Shown in pieces: positions 1 to 11,267 of a stretch of DNA of 64,000 bases (the first letter of the stretch is position 1; every line of letters begins with the position of its first letter). Origin of the DNA: Melastoma dodecandrum (Eukaryota > Streptophyta > Magnoliopsida > Myrtales > Melastomataceae); contig JARUPY010000606.1 in NCBI GenBank assembly GCA_029817715.1, positions 744,001 through 808,000 of the forward strand, given 5' to 3'. The notes under the pieces were generated by a model that did not search any database, was not told the origin of the DNA, and worked only from the letters and a program-made list of their open reading frames with translations. The position numbers and the translations under genes are program-made.

Positions 1-212
1 CATGCCAAGCATTTTATGTCAACAAAAGATCAGAGCAAAATCGAAATCATCGTCGCTAATAATAATAATAATAATAATACTAGTTGTTGTATTGGAGAAT
101 TCCTGTCTGACTCGGTCGTAATCAATAATTTCGGAATACCCTGAAATCGTATTTTTATTTCTCCTACTTGGGGGGTGCAATCCATTACCCCAATTTGAGG
201 GGATTTTTTTTA

Positions 213-346
213 GGTAAAATATCGATTTTTGGCCTCAAGTATTGGCAAACTTTTCGATTTTGCAAATCGTTTAAAAATTTTTCAATTTGGCCTTAAATCG
301 ATGACACTTTTGTATGAGGCCTTATTTGTGACGGACGTTAGATTTT
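213..346 (+). repeat. Left terminal inverted repeat of the Pack-MULE
   Basis: 134-bp repeat matching the reverse complement of 1181-1314, about 97% identical by eye and without gaps. It is AT-rich, and the match stops abruptly after GTTAGATTTT, where the two internal flanks diverge. Confidence 0.9.
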
Positions 347-407
347 CGCGACGTGTCAGTTAGCCTCCGTTACCTTAGCCTACATGGCGTCCTTATTGGC
401 CTACGTG

Positions 408-1094
408 GCAAGCGCTGGGATCAACAGGCATAGAATGCATCGAGGAAGGAAGCTCCCGCACCCTATACTCCCAAGAGAACACATTGCCACCGTCCTTGGA
501 CGAGCTCTCACTGACCGAACTGATCCCCAGCATAAGATTCGCACCATCCCCCATAACCTCGAAAAATTAACAGGATGCGCGAGGACCGGCTCGTAAGGCC
601 TGTCCTCGCTGCCGGACTTCTGCACCCTAACCTCCAACTCCTTGGAACTAGCATCATAATCAACCCAAGATCTAAGCTTTTCGCCGCCACCGATCGCCAA
701 CCCGACGGACCCGAGATCCCGAACCACGGAAGGATCGACACTCCCGACGCAGACCCCGACATTGTTGGCACGGGCATCGAACACGACCCCGACGAGCCTC
801 TCCTCCGAAGGGACGGGGTTTCCCGAACCGGGGCCGGATAAAGGAAGGAACTTTGAGGAGAAGAGGAGGAGGGCAAGGTGGGTGTGGGTGGCGTTGGGGG
901 AGAAGGAGAAGGCGATGTAGGAGGAAAGGGAGGTGCCGGGGGAGAGCTTGAAGGGTCGGGAAGTGACGAGGAGGTTGTGGGGCTGGAAGTAGGGGTTGGG
1001 GATCAGGGTTTGGTTGGAAGCGGAGAGCGAAGAAGGCAGGAGGAGGAGGGGCAGCAACAGGTAAAGGGAAAGGGAAAGGGAAGAAAATATTAAT
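408..1094 (-). pseudogene. Captured fragment of an L-type lectin-domain receptor kinase (signal peptide + lectin domain)
   Basis: Read on the minus strand, the sequence begins with a hydrophobic signal-peptide-like stretch (leucine/serine-rich) and continues as a legume-lectin fold. A VVFDAR-type strand is followed by SWVDYDASSKELEVRV and then YEPVLAHPVNFSRLW, the conserved metal/sugar-binding half of plant L-type lectin receptor kinases. A one-base shift in the G-run near 549-553 moves the frame. In the new frame the lectin domain finishes with FSWEYRVREL and a MHSMPVDP motif, the typical lectin-to-linker border. The transmembrane helix and kinase domain are absent because the fragment ends at the inverted repeat. 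It is GC-rich compared with its flanks. It is not expected to be a functional receptor; a short secreted lectin-like peptide is conceivable but unproven. Confidence 0.82.
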
Positions 1095-1180
1095 GTTAAT
1101 TCCTCCCACCAGGTAACTCCACGTAAGACAAAAAATATTAATGTCAATGTCACGTAAATAATTCACCAACATTTCCGTCA

Positions 1181-1314
1181 AAAATCTAACGTCCGTCACA
1201 AATAAGGTCTCATACAAAAGTGTCATCGATTTAAGGCCAAATTGAAAAATTTTTAAACGATTTGCAAAATCGAAAAGTTTGTCAATACTTGGGGCCAAAA
1301 ATCGATATTTTGCC
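1181..1314 (-). repeat. Right terminal inverted repeat of the Pack-MULE
   Basis: Partner of the repeat at 213-346, in inverted orientation and of equal length. It is followed directly by TTTTTTTTA, which also precedes the left end. Confidence 0.9.
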
Positions 1315-1323
1315 TTTTTTTTA

Positions 1324-3850
1324 ATATGTAATCAATGCGTGGAGGGATATTCCAAGAGATATTATCCAGTATTCAATTGGGGCATGTAATTAAAGAAATG
1401 GGGGGGGCAGATAGATAATTTACTTGACTATTGTCGTACGGACACAGATGCGGCCAAAATACTAAAAAAACAAACAGGGAAAAGAAAATCGAATGAAATG
1501 GCGTGGCCCGACGGCAGACCAATCGATTTTGTTTGACGCGATTTCCGAAATTTTCTTTCGAGCCAATAGAATTCGTTTGCACAAGAGTTGTTGCGAAAGG
1601 GCACGACCAACTAACTAAAAAAGATGCTTTGATGCACATAGAAACTCTGATATTCCAAGATGGCTGTTTACGGAACTCGGAAAAAGATCGACACAAGAGG
1701 AGAAAATCAAAAGTTTTGTACAACTAATTCCTTACAAGGCCAGGTCATCCTAATTTAATTAGGCGAATTATTGGTCAATCTTGATAATAATTGTCATCCA
1801 TCCCGCATAAGATCTGGGCCGCTCAATTTTTAGTTATTAATTTGGTCAATGTTTGAGGGATGGAGTAATATATTATCATAGCATTAACAATATAACCCAA
1901 AAAGAAAACAGATTTAAAAGGTCAATATCAGAAGGATACCTATTAAATTAAAACCGCCCACTATCTATTAAAAAACCCATTATGGGCACGTGAATTTCTC
2001 GGATAGTTCACTGTTTTATATCGAGTCTTTGTCGACTTAGGGTGATTTTCATTTATATATATGAGGATGGATTCAAAAAACAAGCAAACAAACAAACAAA
2101 GTACTTTATGGAAAACCAGAATTATTAACCCAAAAGATTAAACCTATTAAACCTTGCTTGATCAAAAGCTTGCTTGAACCTATTAAACCTTGCTTGATCA
2201 AAAGATTAATATTTCAGAAAACTAATCAACTATGTTCAGAAAAGGAAAAAAGTGGGACCCACTAATAAACAAAAAAGTTGGGCAACTTGTGGCTTAAATT
2301 GATACGGCATGCTTCACGGGGAGGTGGCAGTCCAAATACTAATTAGTTTTTTTTTATATATATAAATAACCCTACTTTCTGAAGGGGTAAATGAATAGTA
2401 TATTATAACCCCATCTTGGAAACTTATCTTATTTTATCATATGGTCCCCCTTTACATTTACGATAATAAAATTGTGAGAGTTGAAGGTCAAGACTGTGTG
2501 CCCCTGTACTTGATTGAATGAACACACTCCTTGATTTGTTTAAAAGATCTAATATTTTTGGTATCATGTTCATCACCAGTAAATATCAGTTCGATATCTT
2601 GTTTTTTTTTTAAATTGTTATGGTGTATATACTTGAATTTAACAAGTAGAACTACATCAAAAAAATCTAATGAAATCTCAAACTTGAAATTTCCAAACCA
2701 AAAGCTCTTGTCTATTGGTTTTGCGAATATTGTTTTAAATGTGACCAAATTGTCAATTGGGGTAAAAACAATATACAAATCAAATTGAAGTGGGAAAACT
2801 GTTAGTATATTAATCGGCATGATGCAACAAACTTCAAGGCCAATTATTTATTGAGTAAATATTTGATTGGTTTCTTACTTTTTTTTAGCAAAATAATGGT
2901 GTCTTTTGTGGACAAACTGTGACCTTGTAATTTATTTTATAAAGAAATAAGACAAATGAAATGAGGCGCTCGTGCTACATACAACGACAGCTGGCCCCCC
3001 GAGGGGGGGTGGGGGGGTGTTCTAGCATAGCCCTAATAATAATAAGTTGTAGAAAAAATATATGGGGTTAACAAAGAAAGGTGTTTTTATTACAAGGACA
3101 GAGTCACACGAGCCAACCTGCGGAAGTAAGACAAGAACATAGACATATACAGGGTCCCCCCTCCCCCCAATCGTCCCCTACACACTTCTTCAAACATTAA
3201 TACAAACATTTTATTTTCAACCATTATTCTTATTCTTATAAAGTCCAATCAACTTAGTTAGCCCCCCCAATTTGGATTCCTCCCTCCTTCCTGGCCTCGC
3301 CACGCCCTGTTGTATATCTGCAAGTCCCACAAAACAAAACCAAAAGGCAGAAACAAAGTAAATAATAAAAATAATTATGATATGAAAGGTCAACAAGAAG
3401 AAGAAGAAGAAGAATTTGGTTCATCCCTACTACTTCCTTCCTGTTCCTGTTCCTTCCCTCTCTCCCGGTTCGAGATGAAATCGGATATTTCCATTACCCT
3501 ACGGCCATTGGTTGAGTCTGATGGGTCAAATTAACAAAGGTAAAACCAAAACACAAACAGACTTGCATCACTTCCTCCCACCGACCCTCAATTATGTGTT
3601 GATTTCAGACACCCTTTTCTTAGCCTCCCCACCATAATTCTTGCTCCCCAAATACTTCACACCTTGAAAAATCCTCACCACCCCTTCAAAAGAAAGAGGA
3701 AGAAAATTGTTTTTGAAGGGTTTCTAGTACGATTTTTTCTTGTCTACCTTTTTTGGGTTTTTTCTTTTGCCAAAATTGGCTCCAAGATCTGGGAATTGAT
3801 GACCGAAAAATCAGAAAGGGTTTTTTGGTTTCCCTTGTAATTTGAAGGAA
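1324..3850. other. Intergenic / upstream region of the B3 gene
   Basis: AT-rich DNA with no convincing gene. It holds an exact 28-bp direct repeat (2141-2168 and 2177-2204, period 36), a G-rich run near 3001-3017, a short GAA microsatellite near 3393-3412, and a pyrimidine-rich stretch from about 3590 that looks like a 5' leader of the B3 gene. No TATA box can be placed with confidence close to the start codon. Confidence 0.5.
2141..2204. repeat. 28-bp tandem direct repeat
   Basis: Two identical 28-bp copies start at 2141 and 2177, separated by 8 bp. They are noncoding and of unknown significance. Confidence 0.85.
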
Positions 3851-5020
3851 ATGATTCAAGGTAAGTACTATTCTTTCTCCTATCCGACGGAGTCCTCTTC
3901 CACAAGAAATCTTATCCCAAGGACAAGTGGGGGTCAGTTGAAGGACGGGAGCTGCATTCACTTGGGTAATTCCGGCGGCTCTGGCCAAGCCGGGGGTGCC
4001 CGCGAGATGGGGGAAGGCCGTGGGATCTTGTTCATGGATCCTTTGAGACAGAAGGTGGAGGACCGAGGGGCTTGTTCCATAGTTTTCGAGAAGGAGCACA
4101 TGTTCGACAAGGTGGTCACTCCGAGCGACGTTGGGAAGCTCAACCGCCTCGTGATCCCGAAGCAGCACGCTGAGAAGTACTTCCCTCTGGACTCGTCCAA
4201 CAGCGAGAAGGGACTGCTCCTGAACTTTGAGGACCGCACGGGGAAGCCTTGGAGGTTCAGGTACTCATACTGGAATAGTAGTCAGAGTTATGTGATGACC
4301 AAGGGGTGGAGCCGGTTCGTTAAGGAGATGAAGCTGGATTCTGGAGATATCGTATCGTTCCAGCGAGGGATTGGGGATTTGGGGAAGGATCGGCTTTTCA
4401 TTGACTGGAGGCGGAGGACTCATCCCCCCGAACCCCACCCAGTGGCACGGAATCACCTCCGCCTATGTCCTGGCCACCTCTCATTCGACCACTCAGTTCC
4501 GTGGGATCTGCCAGCACCGCAGGACTACATATTGCCCTCACGAACAAGCGAAAGGTTGAGTCATCCTCATCGATATGGATTCAGTAGCCCTGTCGGGCGT
4601 ATCTATGATTATGGTTACAGCTATGGGTGTAGGGAAACTCCGATGAGAGTGGCAGCATCAAGTTACGGAGTTTACGACCAGTTCCATCATAGATCGAGCA
4701 GCTCATCCCCGTATATGGGAAGAGGAGAAATGGATAAACGAGGGAGAATCGGGGATGGGAGCGGAAGTAGGGCGGAGCTGGCTGTCCCAATATACGAATC
4801 AGTGCCGTTAGCTCAATTAAAGGCCGATACTACTACTACGAAGAAGTTCCGGCTATTTGGGGTTAATATGGAGTGTGCAGCCCCAGATTCCACTTGTGAC
4901 GACAACTTGAAACACCCTCCACCGCCGGACTTAATGCTCTACGACGGCATGCCAGTGACGATCTCGACGGGATCTGTAAACAAGGGCGAGGATTCCTTGT
5001 CCTTGGACATGGAAATCTGA
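3851..5020 (+). CDS. NGA: NGATHA-type B3-domain transcription factor
   Basis: Encodes a 389-residue nuclear DNA-binding protein. The B3 domain spans about residues 81-190 and begins [20 protein letters not shown]. It contains [33 protein letters not shown] and the end motif RLFIDWRRR, which is diagnostic of the RAV/NGATHA branch. There is no AP2 domain, so it is NGATHA-like rather than a full RAV. A C-terminal RLFGV motif (about residues 334-338, within RLFGVNMEC) is the repression motif of this family. NGATHA factors control style/stigma and leaf-margin growth. The start chosen is the ATG at 3851; the frame is open a little further upstream, but only with non-ATG codons. A GTAAGT donor-like site lies nine bases after the A of the ATG, so an intron near the start, or use of the ATG at 4007, is possible. 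The frame is otherwise intact and intronless, and no selfish-element sequence lies inside it. The exact NGA paralogue cannot be assigned. Confidence 0.95.
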   Translation: MIQGKYYSFSYPTESSSTRNLIPRTSGGQLKDGSCIHLGNSGGSGQAGGAREMGEGRGILFMDPLRQKVEDRGACSIVFEKEHMFDKVVTPSDVGKLNRLVIPKQHAEKYFPLDSSNSEKGLLLNFEDRTGKPWRFRYSYWNSSQSYVMTKGWSRFVKEMKLDSGDIVSFQRGIGDLGKDRLFIDWRRRTHPPEPHPVARNHLRLCPGHLSFDHSVPWDLPAPQDYILPSRTSERLSHPHRYGFSSPVGRIYDYGYSYGCRETPMRVAASSYGVYDQFHHRSSSSSPYMGRGEMDKRGRIGDGSGSRAELAVPIYESVPLAQLKADTTTTKKFRLFGVNMECAAPDSTCDDNLKHPPPPDLMLYDGMPVTISTGSVNKGEDSLSLDMEI

Positions 5021-7490
5021 CACAAAGAAGCGCCCTTTAAATTTGTTTGTAAGTTTCACTTCCGATATCATTTCCCGTTTCCAAAATGACACAGAAATCG
5101 TCGTCTTCATAATTCTATCGCAATTTAAGCAGCGTTATGTATAATTTAGGATTGGAATGGTCTATAGCCAACCAATCATCGTTTTGTATAAACGAGTGAT
5201 CTTGAAACATCCCCGAGGCGCTAATTCTTGTTATATAAAAAGACCGAGATTGATCATATCTTTCCTTAGTAAATCGCAAGGGTCATCCCTAAATATTCAC
5301 GCATCGAACTTCTGAAATCATATTAATTTAGAACCACCCACTTGCTAGCGCAAATGTATGTTAATTTATTGTATTATTATTATTATGAGTTGGCTCTGTG
5401 AAGTGTAGTCCCCCCCTCCCACCAAAATTTAGTCGCAAATATCTTGTTTTTTTGTTTTTAATGCTGTAAGTACTCGGGATGCTTATGCCCTGCTTCCGCG
5501 AAAATTATTGTGAAAAGGTACGCGTTAAGAAGCTGAGGAAGGTAGGAGGCTCGCTTCAAAATCTGTATCTGCGAATTATGATCGTCATCTTTTCCCTTAG
5601 ATCACATGCTCATTGTGTTCTGTGCTGGAGTGGATAAGTTGTTTGATACGTATTGAAACCCTAGGGGATCTACTTCACCTTCATAAGCATATGGCGGCTC
5701 TCATCGAGTCAAGCCAAGCTGAGTTCACATCAACGCAAAACCCGGTAAGGTCGAGTTTTATGGAATGGGACACTGATGCCGGGATCTTCAACTCGGTGGA
5801 TCTCAGATTAGGTTCCTTTTCGCGGTAGATGCTATAACACTAGAGATAGATCGTTGCAACACAACAGTAATATTCTTATTCGAGTTATTTGAGTTACAGC
5901 TGTAGTATAGATACCTTTTGTTACAGTACATGATTTTGTTTTGCACGGAACACTCCCTTGTACACGGGTGACAAAATATCCATTTTGAGGAGATAAAAGA
6001 TCTCCTTGTTTAATAGCATTATGTTTTCAATGCTTAAAAATGATATTGCGGATTAAAAAGCCAGAGGAGAGGTGATTATAATACATAAACTTACGAGGAT
6101 TACGAGAAAATAAGGTCCCGTACGCAACACCAGGAAAAGGGGAGGGGGATGAGGGAAACAAACTGTTGTAAGTCCTGCGATGGGAATGAAAAGGGCGGCA
6201 GATTTCGTTTTCATCTGAAATGGCATTGCCCTCCCACGCGTGATTTTTATTCTCATACAAAGTCGTGAATCCCAGCCGAAATGGCGGTCTAGACAGTTTA
6301 CGGAAACAACATTTGCCGTTTCCTTTCTTCTTTTTGGTCGACATAAAAAAAAAGGAGGAATAAACTGTTGCCAAATCCATGGAATAAATCAAAGTGATGA
6401 AAAGATATCATAACCAGATTGAGTTTTATGGGGACCCCTTTTTGTTTAATTCATTTAATGTTGTTGTTTCCATATAATTCCACTTTTGAAACAAAATCGC
6501 TGGGAGAAACCGTATAAGATAAGCAAGCGTGGTTTGAGGTGCAAAATAGGGAAATGAATAAGTGAATGGTGGGGGGGGGGGGCGGGTGGAGGGATAGAAT
6601 AGATGCATGATTAGGCTATTGTCTTGGTGATGTGAGGAGTGTAGGTTACCTGGTACATTGATTGTAGCTGGGGCTTTGATTGTGCGCCATGTAGAGGGGG
6701 CAATAATGAAAATGGGAGGGGGGGGGGGATTGAATAATGGTGGGGAAGATGCCAAACAACACATGCTACTCTTTCTTTTGAATTCATTTCCCCGTAGGCC
6801 GAAATTTTTGAGGTAGTTCAGCATCATAATCAACTGCTTTTTTGTATTAATTTCCCCAATTATAAATGCCTAGGGTTAGACGTCTCCTCCTAATTGAAAG
6901 TGTGGCTTACAAGTTAATATGAAATAATTCATTTATCATAACTTTGTGATGTTTTGATTTGATAGCCGTGCATAAGTCATGTTTTGGAAGCATGTTAGAT
7001 TATAGTAAATACATCAAGTACTTTTTAGTCATCTTCTTATTTAAGGTTTTCACTGTTATTTTGTACGTGGCTTAAATTTGAAAGGAACGATTAGTGAGTT
7101 TGCTTGTAAGCAAACACGATCCACTAATTAAAACGCACAACGTCTTACGGTTAGCCAAGGTCCTAATTTGGTGATTGTTATAACGATAAGAAAACCAATT
7201 CATTTCGGATCAGAGGATAATCAGATCTACTTAGTAAGGCTTGGATTTGCCCGCCTTATATGTTTATAATGAGTTTTGCCCTGATAGCACAATTCGAGTT
7301 TTGTGTCCGATCCACGCAGCCTTTTCTAAAAACCCGAGTAAATAAATAAATCTTTTTCCCACCGTTGGAATATGATTCCCTAAACAACTTGTTAAATTTA
7401 AGATACTTGACACTTTTTTCGTAGTGTTAATATATTACAAAACATAGATTCAAATTACCTAAGTTGTATTTCTATATATATATATATATA
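5021..7490. other. 3' flank of the B3 gene and intergenic DNA
   Basis: AT-rich sequence after the stop codon, presumably starting with the 3' untranslated region, though no clear AATAAA signal was found. Short open frames here (for example 5613-5828 +) have no recognisable domain. Two long G runs occur at 6571-6582 and 6718-6728. I see no gene. Confidence 0.5.
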
Positions 7491-7499
7491 TATATCGGT

Positions 7500-8352
7500 T
7501 TGTTGTGCAGACATAAACACATGATGTAGACAAATAATCATACGTCCTCTTAACACTCCTCTAAGGGTGTGTCCACTGTAAGAAATCAATATCACTACGT
7601 GTTTGCTTTCATCCCTAATTTTATGATTGAGTTCGTCGACCGAAGCTTTTCAAATGAGTGGAACTGCTATATGATTTCATGACATGTTTGCCACGAATTG
7701 GTCGTCCATATAAGCTTCATAAAGATTTGGAAATATTCCTCTAGCGTCCAATTAAGTATAAACCGAATTAATCTAATGGTTAATAGTACTTTACTTCAAA
7801 CAGAGGTGTAGTCTGTTTGGCAAACATGTATTTTATATATATGAGATTTGCTTTAGGGAAATACTTATTTCCTTAATTCGAAAAGTTCCGATCTTTATTT
7901 CCCATCTATAACGAAGATTACAGCTTGATCAAATCATAGCCAATTTTCATAAAAAAAACTTTCAAATAATTAAATAATGAACTTGGCAAACAAGTCATTC
8001 AGGATAAATATCCTTAAATGCTCACATATGATACGATATCTAAAAAGAGAATTGTTTTCTATAAAGGGTTTATTATGTAACATTTATGTGTACTCCACTA
8101 ACGAGAGTTATAACTCCCGCAATACATATGCTTATCTCTAATAATAGAGATATTGGATGTGACTAATCGGTCTAGTTCACAATACCCCACTTTTGAAACG
8201 TAGACTTACTTTAAATTTATGCCCTCCACATGACTTTTTATTTATTGCTCTTCACACAAACTAACTTATACACTTGAAGACATGTTTCTCAAATATCACA
8301 TTAGCAATATTCAACTTTTGTCATCATCAAAACTAGATTTAAACAAACAATC
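7500..8352 (-). repeat. Decayed LTR of a Sire-type copia element (3' LTR of the minus-strand copy)
   Basis: The right part (about 8090-8352) can be aligned by eye with the end of the better-preserved LTRs at 42-43 kb and 53-54.5 kb: shared blocks around GAGAGTTATAAC, CACTTGAAGAC and the end TTTGTCATCATCAAAAC. A pyrimidine tract (AATCTCCCTTTT, 8359-8370) just inside it is the polypurine tract of a minus-strand element. The left boundary is uncertain. Confidence 0.55.
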
Positions 8353-8821
8353 TCCCTTTTGATGATGTCAAAACTTGGAGAATAATAACTCAAAGCTTGA
8401 ACTATCTTAGAGATTTCTTGTTACAAGCATAATGATGCAGAAGTTATATACTAAGATAACTTCCCCTAAGTACAAGCAAAAGTCTTATTCACTCATATCT
8501 ATGTTAAGTTGAAAAAACGAACTTTAATTTTGAGTTTAGCTAGATTTTGCTAACTTAATTCAAGATTGAATACCTAAGTGACTTAATAAACTCAAACTTC
8601 AAGTTTGGATTTTAGTCGGAAAAGCATTGTGATGCTTTACAGAAGTATAATTATGTTGCCATCAATAGTAGTCCACAGGAAGTAACTCTTTAGAAATAAT
8701 CTCAAACAGATACATTGTTTTGTAGAAAATTGTCAGAGCATAAACGAAATTCTATCGATAACCAATTTAGGAGGTCTCCTCAATTTCTTCATAATCTGCA
8801 TTTGAAAAACAAACAAAACCT

Positions 8822-9106
8822 TCATGCACTCCAGAAACACTTCTCAAATGATGATCTTTTAGAATAACATATACCTAGATTCATTGTCCGAGAGAGATAT
8901 TGGAATATTTTCTTCACATGAGCCAAATGAGATTCTTTTGGTGTAGATTGAAATCGAGCGCAAAGGCAGATGTAGAACAGAATGTTAGCTCTGGAGTAGA
9001 GCCTTATATTTGTTTCCTTACATGTCCCATCTTTCTCAACCTTAGAAGTAGTGTATGTGGGAATAGACAATTTTTTTTTTAGTTTTTCCAATAAAAATGT
9101 CTTCAA
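8822..9106 (-). pseudogene. Copia RNase H-side fragment of pol
   Basis: The minus frame contains ICLCARFQSTPKESHLAHVK followed by KIFQYLSRTMNLGICYS, the conserved segment between reverse transcriptase and RNase H in copia polyproteins. The catalytic RNase H part further downstream is not preserved. Confidence 0.8.
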
Positions 9107-9239
9107 AAGTTGTTTAATACACTTTTCATGGTGTATGAAAGTACCTTTTGAAGTTATATGTAATCAAATGAAGATTAGCTTAGTCATTTCAAATTTATTC
9201 TTCACGAGTTCTATGAACTCAGTGAATAATTGCATGAAT

Positions 9240-9760
9240 AATGCGTTGTTGGTAAATTTGAACTACTAGAAGCTCGATTTCATGTTTCTTTAAGAAAAGA
9301 GTCATATCCACATTTCCCTTTCTATAGCTCTTTCAATAAGAAAAGTGCTTAGCCTTTCATAACAAGCTCTAGAAGCTTGTTTTAGACCATACATAGCTTT
9401 CCTAAACCAATAAAGATGGTCGTGATACTTAGGATGCTCAAACCACATATGTTTTTCCACATAGACTTCCTCCTTCATATCACCATTTAGAACGACTCGT
9501 TTTATATCCATCTAGAATAGTTTGAAACCATTATAACATGTATAAGCAAATAAAAGTCAAATACTTCTATACACGCTATAGATGCGAATGTTTCATCATA
9601 GTAAATACCCTCTCTTTGAATATATCCTTTAGCTACAAGTTTGTCATTGTTTCTTACCACAGAGCTTGACTCATCTAGCTCATTATAGAAAACCCACTTG
9701 CTTCCCACAATTAAATTATCCCTTGGTCTTGGAACTAGTCCAAACCTCATTTCTTTCAAA
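9240..9760 (-). pseudogene. Copia reverse transcriptase fragment
   Basis: Minus-strand motifs include GSKWVFYNELDESSSVVRNN, KGYIQREGIYYDETFA, a VVLNGDMKEEVYV block and MYGLKQASRACYERL, all standard copia RT landmarks. The active-site strand, normally IYVDD, reads IYQQR here, so both catalytic aspartates are lost. Several frameshifts are also present. The copy cannot encode an active enzyme. Confidence 0.85.
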
Positions 9761-10199
9761 TTGATTTAGCTCTTCCTACATAGCAATGACCAACTTGAAT
9801 ATGCTAAAGCATCATCAATATTATTTGGCTCCTTTTAAGAAAGGAATATTGAGTGTTCACATAAAAGGTTTACCGAAATTCTCGTTTGCATTCCCTTCGG
9901 TATGTCCCTTATGATTTGTTATTGTGGTGTCTTTTCTTATATAAGTGACGTACTGTATTCAAGATATGCTCCTCAGAGTGTTGATTCTCTTGAATCACCT
10001 CCGAGTTTCTATTTTCTCATCCATCTTTGGTCCATTTTTTTGTAGAATCATCGTTAGGAGCTACATTGCTCTTAACTTGTTCCACAACATCATCATGTCA
10101 ATGAGTAACTTTGTCTTCATCATTCATGATAGTTTTCACTGTATTTTGAGAGTCGTTGATGATCACTTTGATTGACTCTTTGACACTAAGAGTTCTCAT

Positions 10200-10515
10200 G
10201 TGAAAAACTCGATATGCCTTACTGGAAATTGAATATCCATGAAATTTCCTTCATCCAACTTAGTGTCGAACTTTCCAATATTATCAATACGAGGTCTTAG
10301 CATGAAACATGGACTTCCAAAAGGATCGTAATATGTGACGCTTGGTTTTCTACCTTTATACAACACATTGGTGTTTTTGTTAAGTGTGTTTCGCGTATGA
10401 ACTCAATTAGACATATATCATGAAGTGTGGACAACCTCATTCTAGAGGTTCTATGGTATCTTGCTTTCGTACAACAACGTTGTACCCATGTCCTGAAGAG
10501 TTCTGTTTAGCAACA
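10200..10515 (-). pseudogene. Copia integrase fragment (C-terminal half)
   Basis: The minus frame holds VHTRNTLNK, YDPFGSPCFMLRPR and NIGKFDTKLDEG, matching the GKFDARSDEG region of the complete copia element at 50.2 kb. Further right the frame still resembles the NRTLLDMARTML segment before the sequence is cut. The fragment is broken by stop codons. Confidence 0.75.
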
Positions 10516-10522
10516 TAAATTC

Positions 10523-11236
10523 TGGGCCACAGATCTCGAGCTCATCTGTGCATCAACTGATCAGAATGCAGATCCAAAGTACAAGAAGCCCAGGAAGGAG
10601 GTAGCTGTGAAAACACACCAGGCGAAGGCTTGCGGACGAAGCAATAACCAAGCTACGGGGCTACTAGGCGACTAAGGGTCAAGGAGGTGATTAACCGACA
10701 ATTAACTGGGAAAACGAGGAAACTCTGTGGCGAAGGCTAATGAACGATTCGGCTGACCAGTAGCTGTTATGGGAAGATTCCAGACGGTCTCAAGACTTGG
10801 AAGGAAATTGTTGGCAAGATCGCTTGAATGGAAAGAAGATATTCCACGAAGACTGGCAACAAAGATACGTAATGTATGTACAATATTTCGATTACCGTAT
10901 ATACGTAGGTCTAGCTTAGTATAAATAGTCGTTCTTAGGCATTGTACACACACACCTCTTTACAGACGGACATATTGTTTTTTCATTCAAGCATTCCAGC
11001 ATTCATGCTCCCTTTGTGCTCCTGCATTCTTGTTCTCGAAGGCATCGTCGATGGCATCCGTAAGTGCTTCCTCTTAAGGGTGTTTGTCTGCTGCCTTATC
11101 CTCTTTTTCTTCATTCTTACGGCGACCACACATACATTTCAACGAACCTCTAAGCACCGGTTGCTCGTAGTGCCAGATATTTCCGACGTGTTTGGATCCG
11201 GCTTGTCTGCGGTCACTTCCGGAGTGAACACGCCTT
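10523..11236 (+). repeat. 5' LTR of the Tat-type element (left boundary approximate)
   Basis: The stretch begins near TGGGCCACAGATC, where copia integrase homology stops, and ends just before the primer-binding-like site. It contains a clear TATA box, TATAAATAG, at 10920-10928 followed by a CA-rich leader. No 3' LTR remains to confirm the ends. Confidence 0.6.
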
Positions 11237-11237
11237 T

Positions 11238-11254
11238 TGGCGACCACAATGGGT
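11238..11254 (+). other. Probable primer-binding site region of the Tat-type element
   Basis: TGGCGACCACAATGGGT directly follows the LTR-like block and precedes gag. Its position, and its TGGCGAC start, fit the primer-binding site of Tat-type gypsy elements. The matching tRNA was not identified. Confidence 0.5.
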
Positions 11255-11267
11255 GGTCAGGCCAATA

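Larger units (their letters stand above)
213..1314. mobile_element. Pack-MULE (non-autonomous Mutator-like element) carrying a lectin-kinase fragment
   Basis: The two ends are inverted copies of each other: 213-346 matches the reverse complement of 1181-1314 over 134 bp with no gaps and about four mismatches. The ends read GGTAAAATATCG inward from the left and GGCAAAATATCG inward from the right. Nine bases, TTTTTTTTA, lie directly outside each end (204-212 and 1315-1323). Long inverted repeats plus a 9-bp target duplication are the hallmark of Mutator-like elements. No transposase is present; the interior is a GC-rich fragment of a host receptor-kinase gene, which makes this a Pack-MULE. The near-identical ends suggest recent movement. 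Caveat: the duplication is a T-run, so its exact length (8 or 9) is ambiguous by one base. Confidence 0.88.
8353..10522 (-). mobile_element. Decayed Ty1/copia (Sire-type) retrotransposon, internal region
   Basis: Minus-strand pol remnants appear in the usual copia order: integrase (10200-10515), reverse transcriptase (9240-9760) and RNase H (8820-9106). All frames are broken. The gag and protease parts are missing because the copy is cut near 10522 by the LTR of a plus-strand Tat element. It is related to, but clearly more decayed than, the complete copia element at 41.9-54.6 kb. Confidence 0.8.

Noticed and set aside
1373..1727. Open frames on both strands between the Pack-MULE and the B3 gene.
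   Set aside because: No recognisable domain and no start context; composition is like the flanks.
6027..6833. Overlapping minus-strand open frames of 70-135 codons.
   Set aside because: Low-complexity (proline and poly-G derived) translation with no domain and no promoter context.
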